A DNA stretch of 64,000 bases from CAZWRN01 sp964446685. Lineage in GTDB: Bacteria; Patescibacteriota; Microgenomatia; Daviesbacterales; UBA10151. Of the stretch, positions 24,914 to 33,114 are shown one piece after another. Each line of letters begins with the position of its first letter. Position 1 is the first letter of the stretch. The position numbers and the translations under genes are program-made. Under the pieces are notes generated by a model, which searched no databases, was not told the DNA's origin, and saw only the letters and a list, made by a program, of their open reading frames with translations. The stretch lies in NCBI GenBank assembly GCA_964446685.1, contig CAYUPO010000006.1, forward strand, positions 13,470 through 77,469, in the 5' to 3' direction.

Positions 24914-26080
24914 GTGACTATTAGAAATCAACATGGCTTTACATACTTGTGGCTTATCTTAATGGTTGTTTTGCTGATTGGCGGGGCTTTTTATATTAAA
25001 GTTAGTAATTCTTCAACCCCTTTACCATCTAAAATTAATAACTTAAATTCTTCAGTTAATCTTCCAAATATTATTTATTATACTCATGTGCTTTCTTGGC
25101 AAGCTGGTGACCAAGTTGTCCATGTTTATTCATATAACCCGTATACAAAAAACAGTAAAGAGCTTTTTTCAATTCCAACCTCAAAAACAGTTAATTTATC
25201 ACGCATCAGTATGTCACCTGATAAAACTAAGATAGTTTACTCCATCTATCAGGATACTCCCGAAAAAACCAGACAATTATTTAGTATAGATAGTAATGGA
25301 AGTAACCAAAAGTTGATTTTAAGTGAATCTCGCCCAAATGGACATATATTTGATAATTTGATTTGGTCGCCAGATAGTAAAGAGTTATTGTTTGATAAAC
25401 AGGAATATTTCCCATATAACGTTTATAAATACTCTTTTGAAACTGGAAAAATTATTACAATTAATCCAGGTAATATAGCTCCACTAACAGGTTGGTTTAC
25501 AAATAATAAACTCGGATTCAAACAATCTAAACCGACTGGCTGCACAGCTGAACAAGAGTGTTATCCGGCATTTAAACTTTTCCAGACTGATCTTGATGGG
25601 AAAAATTTAAAACAAGTTTTTGATCAGGTAGATAATGATATTGGTGTAAGTTATGACTGGTTACCAGATGGTAGTGGCGTTATATTATCAGGAAGTTCAA
25701 TAAAAAGTGTTTTACCTTCACATTATGATTTCAGCTTGAAAACTGCCCAGCAGATAAAGACAAATACTGATACTGGAATCATTCAAGGTATTTTATTCCA
25801 TGAGGATATTAGTTTAATGCTAGTACGTGAAGGTTCCCAGAGTGTTATCTATAAAGTAAATTTAGCTAATAATGAACCAACTGTGATTAAATCATTTAAT
25901 GAATCTATTTGGCTAGATGCTATTTCAAAGGATGGAAAATATTTTTTAATTCACTATGGGAATACAGATCAGGGAATAGCTATCCAAAAAAATCCTGAAA
26001 TATACGATATGCAGGGTAATTTAGTTGATCAACTCCCCTTTTACCCCAACAACATTGAATTCCTCGGATTCTCCCAATAA
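24914..26080 (+). CDS. Prepilin-like membrane-anchored beta-propeller protein
   Basis: The GTG start at 24914 is chosen from the promoter position; a TTG at 24890 would add eight residues. It gives TIRNQHG then FTYLWLILMVVLLIGGAFYI, resembling prepilins with the GFTYL signature. The rest is an extracytoplasmic TolB/WD40-like propeller: repeated S-x-D-x-x blades such as RISMSPDKTKIVYSIY, NLIWSPDSKELLFDK, YDWLPDGSGVILSG and AISKDGKYFLIHYG. About 388 residues. It may be an accessory or minor pilin, or a signal-anchored sensor; no partner is known. Confidence 0.72.
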   Translation: MTIRNQHGFTYLWLILMVVLLIGGAFYIKVSNSSTPLPSKINNLNSSVNLPNIIYYTHVLSWQAGDQVVHVYSYNPYTKNSKELFSIPTSKTVNLSRISMSPDKTKIVYSIYQDTPEKTRQLFSIDSNGSNQKLILSESRPNGHIFDNLIWSPDSKELLFDKQEYFPYNVYKYSFETGKIITINPGNIAPLTGWFTNNKLGFKQSKPTGCTAEQECYPAFKLFQTDLDGKNLKQVFDQVDNDIGVSYDWLPDGSGVILSGSSIKSVLPSHYDFSLKTAQQIKTNTDTGIIQGILFHEDISLMLVREGSQSVIYKVNLANNEPTVIKSFNESIWLDAISKDGKYFLIHYGNTDQGIAIQKNPEIYDMQGNLVDQLPFYPNNIEFLGFSQ

Positions 26081-26148
26081 ATTTGCTTAGTTATAATAAC
26101 TATCCTGCGATAAATTTGCACCTGACTATTGGCACTCTACTCGCTTTG

Positions 26149-26592
26149 CTAACGCCTCACTAGTGGTGCTAAACGATGAATAACTTCTCGGAATAAGTCT
26201 CCGCTATCGGTTGCTTCTTCGGTAGGATTTCTAAAATCTCTAACACTCCTAAATCCCTCCCTTTGAGCAATATCAAAACAAATTTCGGCTGTTGTTAAAC
26301 ATAATTTATCTATCACAGTCTTTTTTCCTTCAAAATCAGTATGTATTTCTCCCTGGTTATAGACTAGTGCAGGCATGAGGACTCCGTATTCATAAGCTTT
26401 TCTTAATCGATGATGGCCATCAAATAAATATGCCGGGCTTTTAGGATTTCTTCGAATAAACCATAAAGGATCTAACCCCTCATAATTTCCATCATTAAAA
26501 AAAGTATCTAGAGCATTTAACCTTCCTATAACAAGTTGTTGATAACGAGTAGGTCTAACGACATCTGGAACTACTAATAATCGTTCTGGCAT
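26149..26592 (-). CDS. ParB-like domain protein
   Basis: A 147-residue soluble protein with PAYLFDGHHRLRKAYEYG, matching the D-G-H-H-R-x-x-A motif of ParB/sulfiredoxin-like folds. The preceding region (VRPTRYQQLVIGRLNALDTF) supplies the entry strand. No HTH domain, so it is not a chromosome partition protein. It may be a nucleotide-binding or toxin-immunity-type single ParB domain. Confidence 0.6.
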   Translation of the reverse strand: MPERLLVVPDVVRPTRYQQLVIGRLNALDTFFNDGNYEGLDPLWFIRRNPKSPAYLFDGHHRLRKAYEYGVLMPALVYNQGEIHTDFEGKKTVIDKLCLTTAEICFDIAQREGFRSVRDFRNPTEEATDSGDLFREVIHRLAPLVRR

Positions 26593-26704
26593 TGGAGAAT
26601 TATAGAATAAATGAAGCTAATTATCAAACTATAAGCCCTGTCCACTTCGTTGGAACAGTTAGGACGGGTTTTGATTGAAAGTGAGGAGGATTTCGAACCT
26701 ATTC

Positions 26705-27145
26705 TTATTTAGATTGTGGAGTAACCTTTTGAACAGCAATACTTACATATCCACTCATGGGATTTCCATCTAAATCATGAGCGGACTGACTAACAATTTT
26801 TGCTCCAAGATCTTGGTAATCTGTAACTCTTGCAGCTTCAACTATTCCATGATATGAATAACCTTCGGGAATAGAGCACAAGGTTCGATATAAACAGAAG
26901 GCTCCTATAGGAGAAGTCCCAAAATTAGTTTCTGAAAGTTTAATAAAATAAGGACCAAAGGGAATACGCGGTTTTGAATATAGGTTTTCGTAAGGATTAA
27001 ATCTCTCTGCTCCTTTGCTTCTGCCCTCCCACTCTCTTTCATATTCACTTCTTTCAGATGCTAATTGTTTACCCCAAACCTCTCCAGTTGGGAGTTGAGC
27101 AAAAGCCTCTTCAGGAATCATATTTTTTATATCCTGGCATCGCAT
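26705..27145 (-). CDS. Hypothetical protein
   Basis: 146 residues, no signal peptide. Visible segments: MRCQDIKNMIPEEAFAQLP, RIPFGPYFIKLSETNFG, FCLYRTLCSIPEGYSYHGIV and the end MSGYVSIAVQKVTPQSK. It looks like a compact alpha/beta domain. I do not recognise it. It is on the same strand as the ParB-like gene. Confidence 0.5.
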   Translation of the reverse strand: MRCQDIKNMIPEEAFAQLPTGEVWGKQLASERSEYEREWEGRSKGAERFNPYENLYSKPRIPFGPYFIKLSETNFGTSPIGAFCLYRTLCSIPEGYSYHGIVEAARVTDYQDLGAKIVSQSAHDLDGNPMSGYVSIAVQKVTPQSK

Positions 27146-27189
27146 TCGGGTATATTAGCAAACAGGACTTTAGAAGTCAACCTATAGTA

Positions 27190-27285
27190 CTAGCTCCTCG
27201 ATCAGGCCCAACCCTTCTCCCCTTCGACTCGCACTAAAAATATTTAGGGGCTCGCTCAGCGTCGAAGTCGAACTCTATCCTACCG
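27190..27285. repeat. Palindromic spacer repeat
   Basis: CCCCTTCGACTCGCAC ... GGCTCGCTCAGCGTCGAAG forms an imperfect inverted repeat of the TTCGAC/GTCGAA type seen at several other spacers. Confidence 0.45.
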
Positions 27286-27289
27286 ATGA

Positions 27290-27562
27290 CTATAATTTTT
27301 TCAACAACTCCAGATCCCCTACTATTAAAGCTTCTTTTTTTGCTCTACTCCATCTTTTCACTTGTTTTTCTCTTCTCATTGCTTCGAGTAAAGTAGGATA
27401 TTCTTCTTTGTAAACAAGTGCAAAAGTTCCATTATCTTTTATATATTTTGCAGCTTTATTAGTTTTATGGATTTGCTGATGTTCTCTTATTTCAAGAATA
27501 CTTGTTTGCCCAATATATAAATGCCCTAATTCGTCTTTTAAAAAATAAACATTATGGGACAT
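27290..27562 (-). CDS. GIY-YIG domain protein (YhbQ/UPF0213-like)
   Basis: MSHNVYFLKDELGHLYIGQT contains the GIY-YIG variants VYFLKD and LYIGQT. It continues with EHQQIHKTNKAAKYIKDNG and LLEAMRREKQVKRWSRAKKEAL, the E-K-Q-x-K-x-W-x-x-x-K-K motif of single-domain GIY-YIG proteins. At 90 residues it is complete. These are predicted nucleases of unsettled role. A second paralog is at 51760-52116. Confidence 0.9.
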   Translation of the reverse strand: MSHNVYFLKDELGHLYIGQTSILEIREHQQIHKTNKAAKYIKDNGTFALVYKEEYPTLLEAMRREKQVKRWSRAKKEALIVGDLELLKKL

Positions 27563-27582
27563 AAAAATCTAGAAAGAGATGT

Positions 27583-27690
27583 GTCTTTCGACTCCTTCAA
27601 GGTAAGCAGATTTAATTCATTTCAGTCGCTCAAGACATTCGCCTCGCTTGTTCAGGCTATAGCCATGAGCGAGCGAAGCGAGTCGAATGG
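27583..27690. repeat. Palindromic spacer repeat
   Basis: TCGACTCCTTCAAGG and CTCAAGACATTCGCCTCGC, followed by GAGCGAGCGAAGCGAGTCGA, form inverted repeats between the GIY-YIG gene and tRNA-Asn. Nothing coding is seen here. Confidence 0.5.
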
Positions 27691-27762
27691 CTCCTCGACC
27701 AGGGCTCGAACCTGGAACCTTTTCGTTAACAGCGAACCGCTCTACCATTGAGCTATCGAGGA
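27691..27762 (-). tRNA. tRNA-Asn(GTT)
   Basis: Complete cloverleaf: acceptor TCCTCGA/TCGAGGA with discriminator G, D-arm GCTC/GAGC, anticodon loop CTGTTAA (GTT), T-arm CCAGG TTCGAGC CCTGG. CCA is not encoded. It is preceded on the same strand by two units with the same 5' sequence but large D-loop insertions. Confidence 0.93.
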
Positions 27763-27779
27763 ATATTTATATGTTAATG

Positions 27780-27917
27780 CCCATCCAACGGGAATGGTAG
27801 AGCGGGAAATTCGCTCTTCCAGGGTAAGTTTTTATTTCTGTTTCGATTCCATCGATAAAAGGTAACTTACCCGCCGTAATGTCATTTAGACATTCCGGCC
27901 CATTGAGCTATCGAGGA
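27780..27917 (-). ncRNA. tRNA-Asn-derived structured RNA unit 2
   Basis: Begins with the same TCCTCGATAGCTCAATGG as tRNA-Asn. Then come a 27-nt hairpin (27873-27899, loop TAAAT) and directly a 51-nt hairpin (27822-27872, base GGGTAAGTT/AACTTACCC), together inserted at the D-loop. GGAAGAGCG follows, then further small hairpins. No matching acceptor 3' strand or T-arm is present, so it is not a normal tRNA. The same architecture with compensating base changes is in the next unit. Confidence 0.6.
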
Positions 27918-27937
27918 ATATTTAATTGTTAATGTTT

Positions 27938-28093
27938 CTCTATCACATCCTGAACAATGCCAGTTAAAGCGGTCGGCTTTGGGAGAACCGCTCTTCCTGA
28001 GTAATATTTTATTTATATTTCTGCTTCGCAGATAAAAAGTATATCACTCGCTTAAATGTCGTTTAGACATTTAAGCCCATTGAGCTATCGAGG
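27938..28093 (-). ncRNA. tRNA-Asn-derived structured RNA unit 1
   Basis: Starts CCTCGATAGCTCAATGG, then a 27-nt hairpin (28050-28076, perfect 11-bp stem GCTTAAATGTC, loop TAAAC) and a 51-nt hairpin (27999-28049, base GAGTGATAT/ATATTACTC, tip TCTGC-GAA-GCAGA), then GGAAGAGCGGTTCTCCCAA. The stems occupy the same positions and have the same lengths as in unit 2 while the sequences differ. CGGTT-CTCCCAA-AGCCG could form an anticodon-like arm. No acceptor 3' strand is found. Confidence 0.6.
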
Positions 28094-28226
28094 TTACTAG
28101 GTTGGCTAGAAACTCGAAAACTTAGGGAATTTTAGCACGAATTGAATCTTAAATCCAGTTAGTTGGGTTTTTTAAGGCAGTGATTTGTGTCATAGCTATA
28201 ATATGATAAAAGTTCATACTTGAGGT

Positions 28227-28385
28227 ATGAAAATTAATGCTACCTGGCATATAGCACATAAGATGCCAAAAAACCCTACGCTGGATGAAAGAGTTGCCTG
28301 GCATTTAGAACATTCCCAAAATTGTTTGTGCAGACCTCTTGGTGGAAAAATATTGGAAGAGATCAAAAAAAGGCAGCTGCTATGA
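28227..28385 (+). CDS. Small conserved protein (52 aa)
   Basis: MKINATWHIAHKMPKNPTLD continues ERVAWHLEHSQNCLCRP. The H-x-M-P-K-N-P-T-x-x-x-R-x-x-W-H-x-x-H pattern with C-x-C is recognisable in short unnamed proteins of archaea and candidate phyla. A TATAAT box lies at 28197-28202 and GAGG just before the ATG. Its stop overlaps the next start as ATGA (28382-28385), so the two genes are translationally coupled. Histidines and cysteines may bind a metal. Confidence 0.7.
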   Translation: MKINATWHIAHKMPKNPTLDERVAWHLEHSQNCLCRPLGGKILEEIKKRQLL

Positions 28386-28741
28386 CAAGACAGAGTCTTA
28401 AAGAGGCTTTTTTATGGGGATTTATTCTTTGGCTGATAGGGTTCTTGCTGGGAATAATCTTTTTTGCTTTTGTTCCGCAATCTGTACTGGGGTGGGTTAT
28501 TATGCCTTTTGGCTTAATACTTACTCTTTGGGTTTTATTCAAAAAAATACAGTTAAATACTTTGGCTTACACAGCTTGGATCGCAGTAGTCTGGACTTTG
28601 ATAGCAATCGTCTGTGATTACTTTTTTCTGGTACTTTTATTTAAGCCAGCTGACGGGTATTACAAACTAGATGTTTACGTCTATTATGCACTGATGCTAA
28701 CACTTCCCCTCATTACCTACCGGATAAAAAACTTTCATTAA
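28382..28741 (+). CDS. Hypothetical four-helix membrane protein
   Basis: The start at 28382 (ATGACAAGACAG) overlaps the upstream stop by ATGA; longer in-frame starts run through the upstream gene and are rejected. 119 residues with four helices: AFLWGFILWLIGFLLGIIFF, VLGWVIMPFGLILTLWVLF, YTAWIAVVWTLIAIVCDYFF and VYVYYALMLTLPLITY. No family recognised. The coupling suggests it works with the small His/Cys protein. Confidence 0.7.
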   Translation: MTRQSLKEAFLWGFILWLIGFLLGIIFFAFVPQSVLGWVIMPFGLILTLWVLFKKIQLNTLAYTAWIAVVWTLIAIVCDYFFLVLLFKPADGYYKLDVYVYYALMLTLPLITYRIKNFH

Positions 28742-28800
28742 TTTATATCACGCGATATTCGAAATTGATATGCTATTATCTTCATCAACTGCAAAAAAAT

Positions 28801-29976
28801 ATGATGACTTATTTAAGTAAGAGAATTTTAAATCTGGAACCGTCCCCTACATTTGCAGTTGATGCTTTAGTTAAAGAGTTACAAAAAAAAGGCAGTTCGG
28901 TGATCAATCTGGGAATTGGCGAACCGGACTTTGAGACCCCCAGTCATATTAAAACCGCGGCAATTAAAGCAATCCGGGATGGATTTACCCATTATACGGC
29001 TACTTCAGGGATCCCTGAACTAAAAGAAGCAATTGTCAGTAAATTTAAAAATGATAATCAGATTCATTACCAGCCCGATCAGATCATAGTAGGCAGCGGT
29101 AGCAAGCCATTACTTTACTGTGCTTTTCAGGTGCTTTGTAATCCTGTTGACGAAGTAATTGTTCCTACTCCGGCCTGGAGCAGTTACGTTGAACAGATCA
29201 AACTAGCTGGTGCAAAACCAATATTACTTCCCCTGAATCCCCCTTTTACTCTAACGGCAGATCATTTAAAAAAGGTGATAACAAAACGTACTAAAATCAT
29301 TCTGCTAAACTCTCCCTCCAATCCAACCGGAGCAATCTTAGAGAAAAAAGAGCTGGAGAAAATCGCTCAGCTGGTGGTTCAAAAAAAGCTCTGGGTGGTG
29401 ACAGATGAGATGTATGAAAAAATTGTTTTTAAAGGTCTGCATATCTCAATTGCTTCACTGGGGAAAGAAATTGCTGAAAGAACAATTACAGTTAATGGAT
29501 TCTCCAAAACTTATGCCATGACAGGATGGCGGGTAGGTTTTGCCGGAGGACCGTCGGAAGTGATTGGAGCAATGGTAAATTTACAAGGGCAGCTCACAGC
29601 CAATGCCTCATCTGTCTCCCAAATGGCAGCTCTGGCTGCACTTAACGGGTCACAAAAAGAAGCAGCAAATTTTGCTGAGGAATTTTCCAAAAGAAGAAAA
29701 CTTTTAATTGATTTACTTAGTCAGATTCCGTCACTAATGCCACTTACTATTCCTTCAGGTGGGTTTTATTTTTTTATCGATATCAGACAAGTACTGAATA
29801 AAAAATACCCATCTTCCGCTCTCTGGTGTCAGGGTCTTTTAGCAGAAAAGAAAGTTGCTGTTATTCCAGGAGAAGCTTTTTATGCACCTGGTTTTTTTAG
29901 GCTAAGTTTTGTTGCTAAGCGTCCGATTTTAGAGGAAGCAGTTAAAAGGATTGGAGAATTTATAAATGAGTCCTAG
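28801..29976 (+). CDS. aspC: Class I/II pyridoxal-phosphate aminotransferase (aspartate aminotransferase-like)
   Basis: Interconverts aspartate/oxaloacetate with glutamate/2-oxoglutarate, judged by family. Motifs: INLGIGEPDFETPSHIK, HYTATSGIPELKEAI, LLNSPSNPTGAILEKKELE, VVTDEMYEKI and the PLP-lysine site NGFSKTYAMTGWRVGFAGG; the C-terminal RLSFV holds the substrate-carboxylate Arg. The ATG at 28801 gives 391 residues, a usual length; the upstream in-frame ATG at 28765 adds a non-conserved start. It overlaps the PEP carboxylase gene by 11 bases, coupling oxaloacetate formation with its amination. Confidence 0.93.
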   Translation: MMTYLSKRILNLEPSPTFAVDALVKELQKKGSSVINLGIGEPDFETPSHIKTAAIKAIRDGFTHYTATSGIPELKEAIVSKFKNDNQIHYQPDQIIVGSGSKPLLYCAFQVLCNPVDEVIVPTPAWSSYVEQIKLAGAKPILLPLNPPFTLTADHLKKVITKRTKIILLNSPSNPTGAILEKKELEKIAQLVVQKKLWVVTDEMYEKIVFKGLHISIASLGKEIAERTITVNGFSKTYAMTGWRVGFAGGPSEVIGAMVNLQGQLTANASSVSQMAALAALNGSQKEAANFAEEFSKRRKLLIDLLSQIPSLMPLTIPSGGFYFFIDIRQVLNKKYPSSALWCQGLLAEKKVAVIPGEAFYAPGFFRLSFVAKRPILEEAVKRIGEFINES

Positions 29977-31474
29977 AAAAATACCGGCCACTATGGCCAC
30001 CCAGCATCCAGATCATTCGTCAAAGCCTTATTGGCATGATCAGCCATTTATCAGTACTCAGCATGAAGCAAAAGAGGCTTTTTTAACATTTTCGGAACTC
30101 GGTGCGACTGAGTATAAATGGGACTGGGAAGGCAAACTGGTTGATGAGTCGGTTGTTGAAAGACTGTTCGGAGAATTTTATGAATACTTTGCCAAAGCTC
30201 CTTTGGGAATCGATAGTTTTCTGACTTTTAGACTGCCAAATCCAAGAATTGATACTGAGTTCCGGATGGGCAGAGCATTTATGAATATGGCAAGTGCGGC
30301 TTCTATTTCAAAACATTTTGGATTTAATATTCCGCCTTTTTTTGAAGTTATACTGCCTCTGACTGAAACACCAGAAGAGATGTTAGCTTTGCAGGAAGCT
30401 TATGTTCAGATCCATCTGCTTCGGCATCCGCTTTATAAACTGGATGGTCAGCTGACAAATTTGCGAGTCATTCCCCTTTTTGAAGAGATAAACACCATTA
30501 TTCATTCTGATAAAATTCTAAAAAAATACTTATCTCTCTATCAGAAAAAATTTAAAAAACGTCCGCCTTATATGAGGCCTTATGTTGCTAGGTCAGATCC
30601 GGCACTCAACAGTGGGCTGATCCCGACAGTTTTGGCAATCAAACTGGCTTTTTCCCATTACAAAGATCTGGCAACTAAAACCGGAATTCCAATGTATCCT
30701 ATTATCGGTTGTGGTTCACTAGTATTTCGGGGTGGCTTAAATCCTGCCAGAGTCAAAGACTTTGCCCGGGAATACAGTGGAGTCCGGACTGTCACATTAC
30801 AAAGTGCATTCAGATATGACTACCCTCTGAAAGAAGTCCAATCAGCAATTGCTTATCTAGAGAAATCACTGCCTTTATCAGAAGCACAAAGTATTACCAA
30901 ACAAGAGGAAAAAAAGTTGTTGCAGCTGATCGCCTCTTCTGAAACTGATTATAAAAGTGTGATTGAAGATATTGCTCCGATTATAAATCAGGTTGCTTCT
31001 TTTATCCCCAAAAGACGGGAACGTTTTTTGCATGTCGGACTATTTGGCTATTCCAGAGGTGAAGGAGGTATCAAACTGCCACGGGCTATTTCCTTTGCCT
31101 GCGCACTTTATTCAATCGGCGTTCCACCGGAGTTTATTGGTACCGGACAGGCGATCAAAAAAGCGATTGAAGCAAATCAGCTGGAATTGTTAGAAAAATT
31201 TTATCTAAACCTCAAGCAGGATTTAAAAGAAGCAGGAAGATTTATAAATAAAGCTAATTTAAAATATCTGGCTAAAAACTCGCCAGCCTGGCAGCAGGTT
31301 TGGGAAAGTGTTGCAGAAATTGAATCATATCTTAAGGAAAAGCTAGGACCACTTTCAGCGGATGATAAAAAACATACTCAACTAACCAGCCGGATTTTAA
31401 AAAGTCTAAATGATGGTCAAAGTATCTCCCGACTGATTGAGCAATCAGCACTTTTGCGGAAAAGTATGGGATAA
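29966..31474 (+). CDS. ppcA: Archaeal-type phosphoenolpyruvate carboxylase
   Basis: Forms oxaloacetate from PEP and bicarbonate. MSPRKIPATMATQHPDHSSK is the diagnostic PpcA/PEPcase_2 start, followed by FISTQHEAKEAFLTFSELG. Other blocks are IPMYPIIGCGSLVFRGGLNP, VTLQSAFRYDYP and GLFGYSRGEGGIKLPRAI (catalytic Arg/His region). At 502 residues it is the short archaeal type, not the about 900-residue bacterial enzyme. It overlaps the aminotransferase by 11 bases; the pair gives a route PEP to oxaloacetate to aspartate. Confidence 0.95.
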   Translation: MSPRKIPATMATQHPDHSSKPYWHDQPFISTQHEAKEAFLTFSELGATEYKWDWEGKLVDESVVERLFGEFYEYFAKAPLGIDSFLTFRLPNPRIDTEFRMGRAFMNMASAASISKHFGFNIPPFFEVILPLTETPEEMLALQEAYVQIHLLRHPLYKLDGQLTNLRVIPLFEEINTIIHSDKILKKYLSLYQKKFKKRPPYMRPYVARSDPALNSGLIPTVLAIKLAFSHYKDLATKTGIPMYPIIGCGSLVFRGGLNPARVKDFAREYSGVRTVTLQSAFRYDYPLKEVQSAIAYLEKSLPLSEAQSITKQEEKKLLQLIASSETDYKSVIEDIAPIINQVASFIPKRRERFLHVGLFGYSRGEGGIKLPRAISFACALYSIGVPPEFIGTGQAIKKAIEANQLELLEKFYLNLKQDLKEAGRFINKANLKYLAKNSPAWQQVWESVAEIESYLKEKLGPLSADDKKHTQLTSRILKSLNDGQSISRLIEQSALLRKSMG

Positions 31475-31496
31475 CAAGCAATTTTTCAGGATGATG

Positions 31497-33050
31497 TTAT
31501 TTATCTGAACCAGACTTGTTATCTGCTCCAATGGCCTGAGACAGACTGGTATATCCATCTTTTTTTAGCAATTCTGTCAGTCCGAAGTTGATCTGCATGA
31601 TCAGATTTGGGCCTTGATAAATCAATCCGGTGATCAGCTGAATCAGTGTGGCGCCCAGTTTAATTTTTTTGTAAGCGTCTTCGGCTGAAAATACTCCACC
31701 GCAACCAATAATAACTAGTTTTTTGCCATATTTTTGATAGGCAAGACGGATTAATTCATTGGATCTTTGTTCAGTTGGTTTGCCGCTGAAGTATCCTTTG
31801 GAGAATTTATCTACTTCAGATTTGACCAGGGTTTTATTGTTGCGGTCTTTTTGCAAGTTGCCAAAGATCACCCCTGTAACTTTGTGTTTTGATATAACCT
31901 GAAGCATTTCCAGCACTTCCCGATCTCTTTTTTCAATTGGCATTTTGATAAACAGCGGTTTGTTTAGTTGTAATTTATCAACTGCACTCAGCAACTCTGA
32001 TAGATTTTTGGGGGGGTAAAAAGTGATATCTCCAAACAAGTTGGGACAGCTGATATTTAATTCAAAATATGAATTTCTAACTGATGATTTTTGAAAGGTC
32101 TGAAATGTCTGAATAATATCTGTGATACTTTCTTTTTGAGTTTCCAATTTTAGTGAGTTAGTTCGGCCAATACTGATACCAACAGGGATTGAAAAATTTA
32201 AAGGTTCTAGTTTTTGCACAATGGCTGCTGCTCCTGGATTTTTAAATCCTTTGTTGACCATTAAAGATTTGGACAGGGGCAATCGCCCAAGCATTGGTCT
32301 GGGATTTCCTTCATAAGGCTGATTGGTAATTGTCCCAATAGTCTGAAAACCAAAACCCCAATGGGCTAAAGTCTGCGTTAACCTACCTTCATAATCAAAT
32401 CCGGCTGCCAGTCCGACTGGCAGATTAAATTTAACTCCTCCAACTGTCTGGCTTAATTTTTCTTCAGGAGCAAAAACAGCCCATTTAGTCAAACTACGAA
32501 TGAACGGAAAACTACCGATACTTTCCCCTACCCGAACCATCGCATTATGGACAATTTCGGGATTAATTTTAAAAAAGATTTGTTTAACAACCCGCTTATA
32601 CAAAAAATGAATAACTATTAAAAATAGCTGTTTTCTTTCTCTGGAAAAAGCTGTGATGGTAATCAGAAAAATTAAAGTACTAATTAATGCTGAAACCATA
32701 CAATAGAGGCAGATGGATTTGATGACAGCAATTTGCAAAAAGACAAAATAGGCAGAAGCCAGAAATCCTAACTTTGTCTCCAGGATCAGTAGATATTTCA
32801 GCCATTTGTGTTTGAAGCTGACCATTAAAAATGTTAATAAAAAAACAAATGAATAATGAAATACACCTATCAAAGCCAGCGGAATTCCAAATATAGTCGA
32901 ATATTGACTGCTTAAAACTTTACCGCAATCTGTAAATAAAATACTGGCAGAACACGGTGGAATAAACCCGGAAAAATGTTCATATGAAAGATATCCTGCA
33001 TCAAACAGGCCGAGTAGTGACAAAATTATTAAAAAAATTCTGATATACAT
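31497..33050 (-). CDS. Fusion: vitamin K epoxide reductase (VKOR) domain + dihydroorotate dehydrogenase
   Basis: Residues 1-150 form a four-helix VKOR domain: loop cysteines C33 and C42 (PPCSASILFTDCGKVLSS), then the redox-active C114-LY-C117. Residues about 160-500 form a dihydroorotate dehydrogenase: NPEIVHNAMVRVGESIGSF is like the membrane-associating start of class 2 enzymes; VGLAAGFDYEGR, MVNKGFKNPGA (FMN region), ELNISCPNLFGD and IIGCGGVFSAEDAYKKI follow. The catalytic base position holds Cys335, as in class 1 enzymes, not Ser as in class 2. VKOR passes electrons from disulfide formation to quinone and class 2 DHODH reduces quinone, so the fusion makes sense as a shared quinone unit. 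The continuous frame argues against an assembly artefact. Confidence 0.88.
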   Translation of the reverse strand: MYIRIFLIILSLLGLFDAGYLSYEHFSGFIPPCSASILFTDCGKVLSSQYSTIFGIPLALIGVFHYSFVFLLTFLMVSFKHKWLKYLLILETKLGFLASAYFVFLQIAVIKSICLYCMVSALISTLIFLITITAFSRERKQLFLIVIHFLYKRVVKQIFFKINPEIVHNAMVRVGESIGSFPFIRSLTKWAVFAPEEKLSQTVGGVKFNLPVGLAAGFDYEGRLTQTLAHWGFGFQTIGTITNQPYEGNPRPMLGRLPLSKSLMVNKGFKNPGAAAIVQKLEPLNFSIPVGISIGRTNSLKLETQKESITDIIQTFQTFQKSSVRNSYFELNISCPNLFGDITFYPPKNLSELLSAVDKLQLNKPLFIKMPIEKRDREVLEMLQVISKHKVTGVIFGNLQKDRNNKTLVKSEVDKFSKGYFSGKPTEQRSNELIRLAYQKYGKKLVIIGCGGVFSAEDAYKKIKLGATLIQLITGLIYQGPNLIMQINFGLTELLKKDGYTSLSQAIGADNKSGSDK

Positions 33051-33114
33051 CAGAAATATATTCTAGCATTGTTGACCTCAGGCAGATGTGAGCAAAAACA
33101 ATGAGTAGATAGCT

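Noticed and set aside
26640..26702. AGGTTCGAAATCCTCCTCAC on the minus strand looks like a tRNA T-arm and 3' end.
   Set aside because: The loop has one base too many, no acceptor 5' strand or anticodon arm is found, and it overlaps the end of a coding frame.
27780..28093. Reading the two extra units as ordinary tRNA genes, for example a tRNA-Gly(CCC) in unit 1.
   Set aside because: An anticodon-like arm is possible only in unit 1, and neither unit has a T-arm or an acceptor 3' strand matching its 5' strand.
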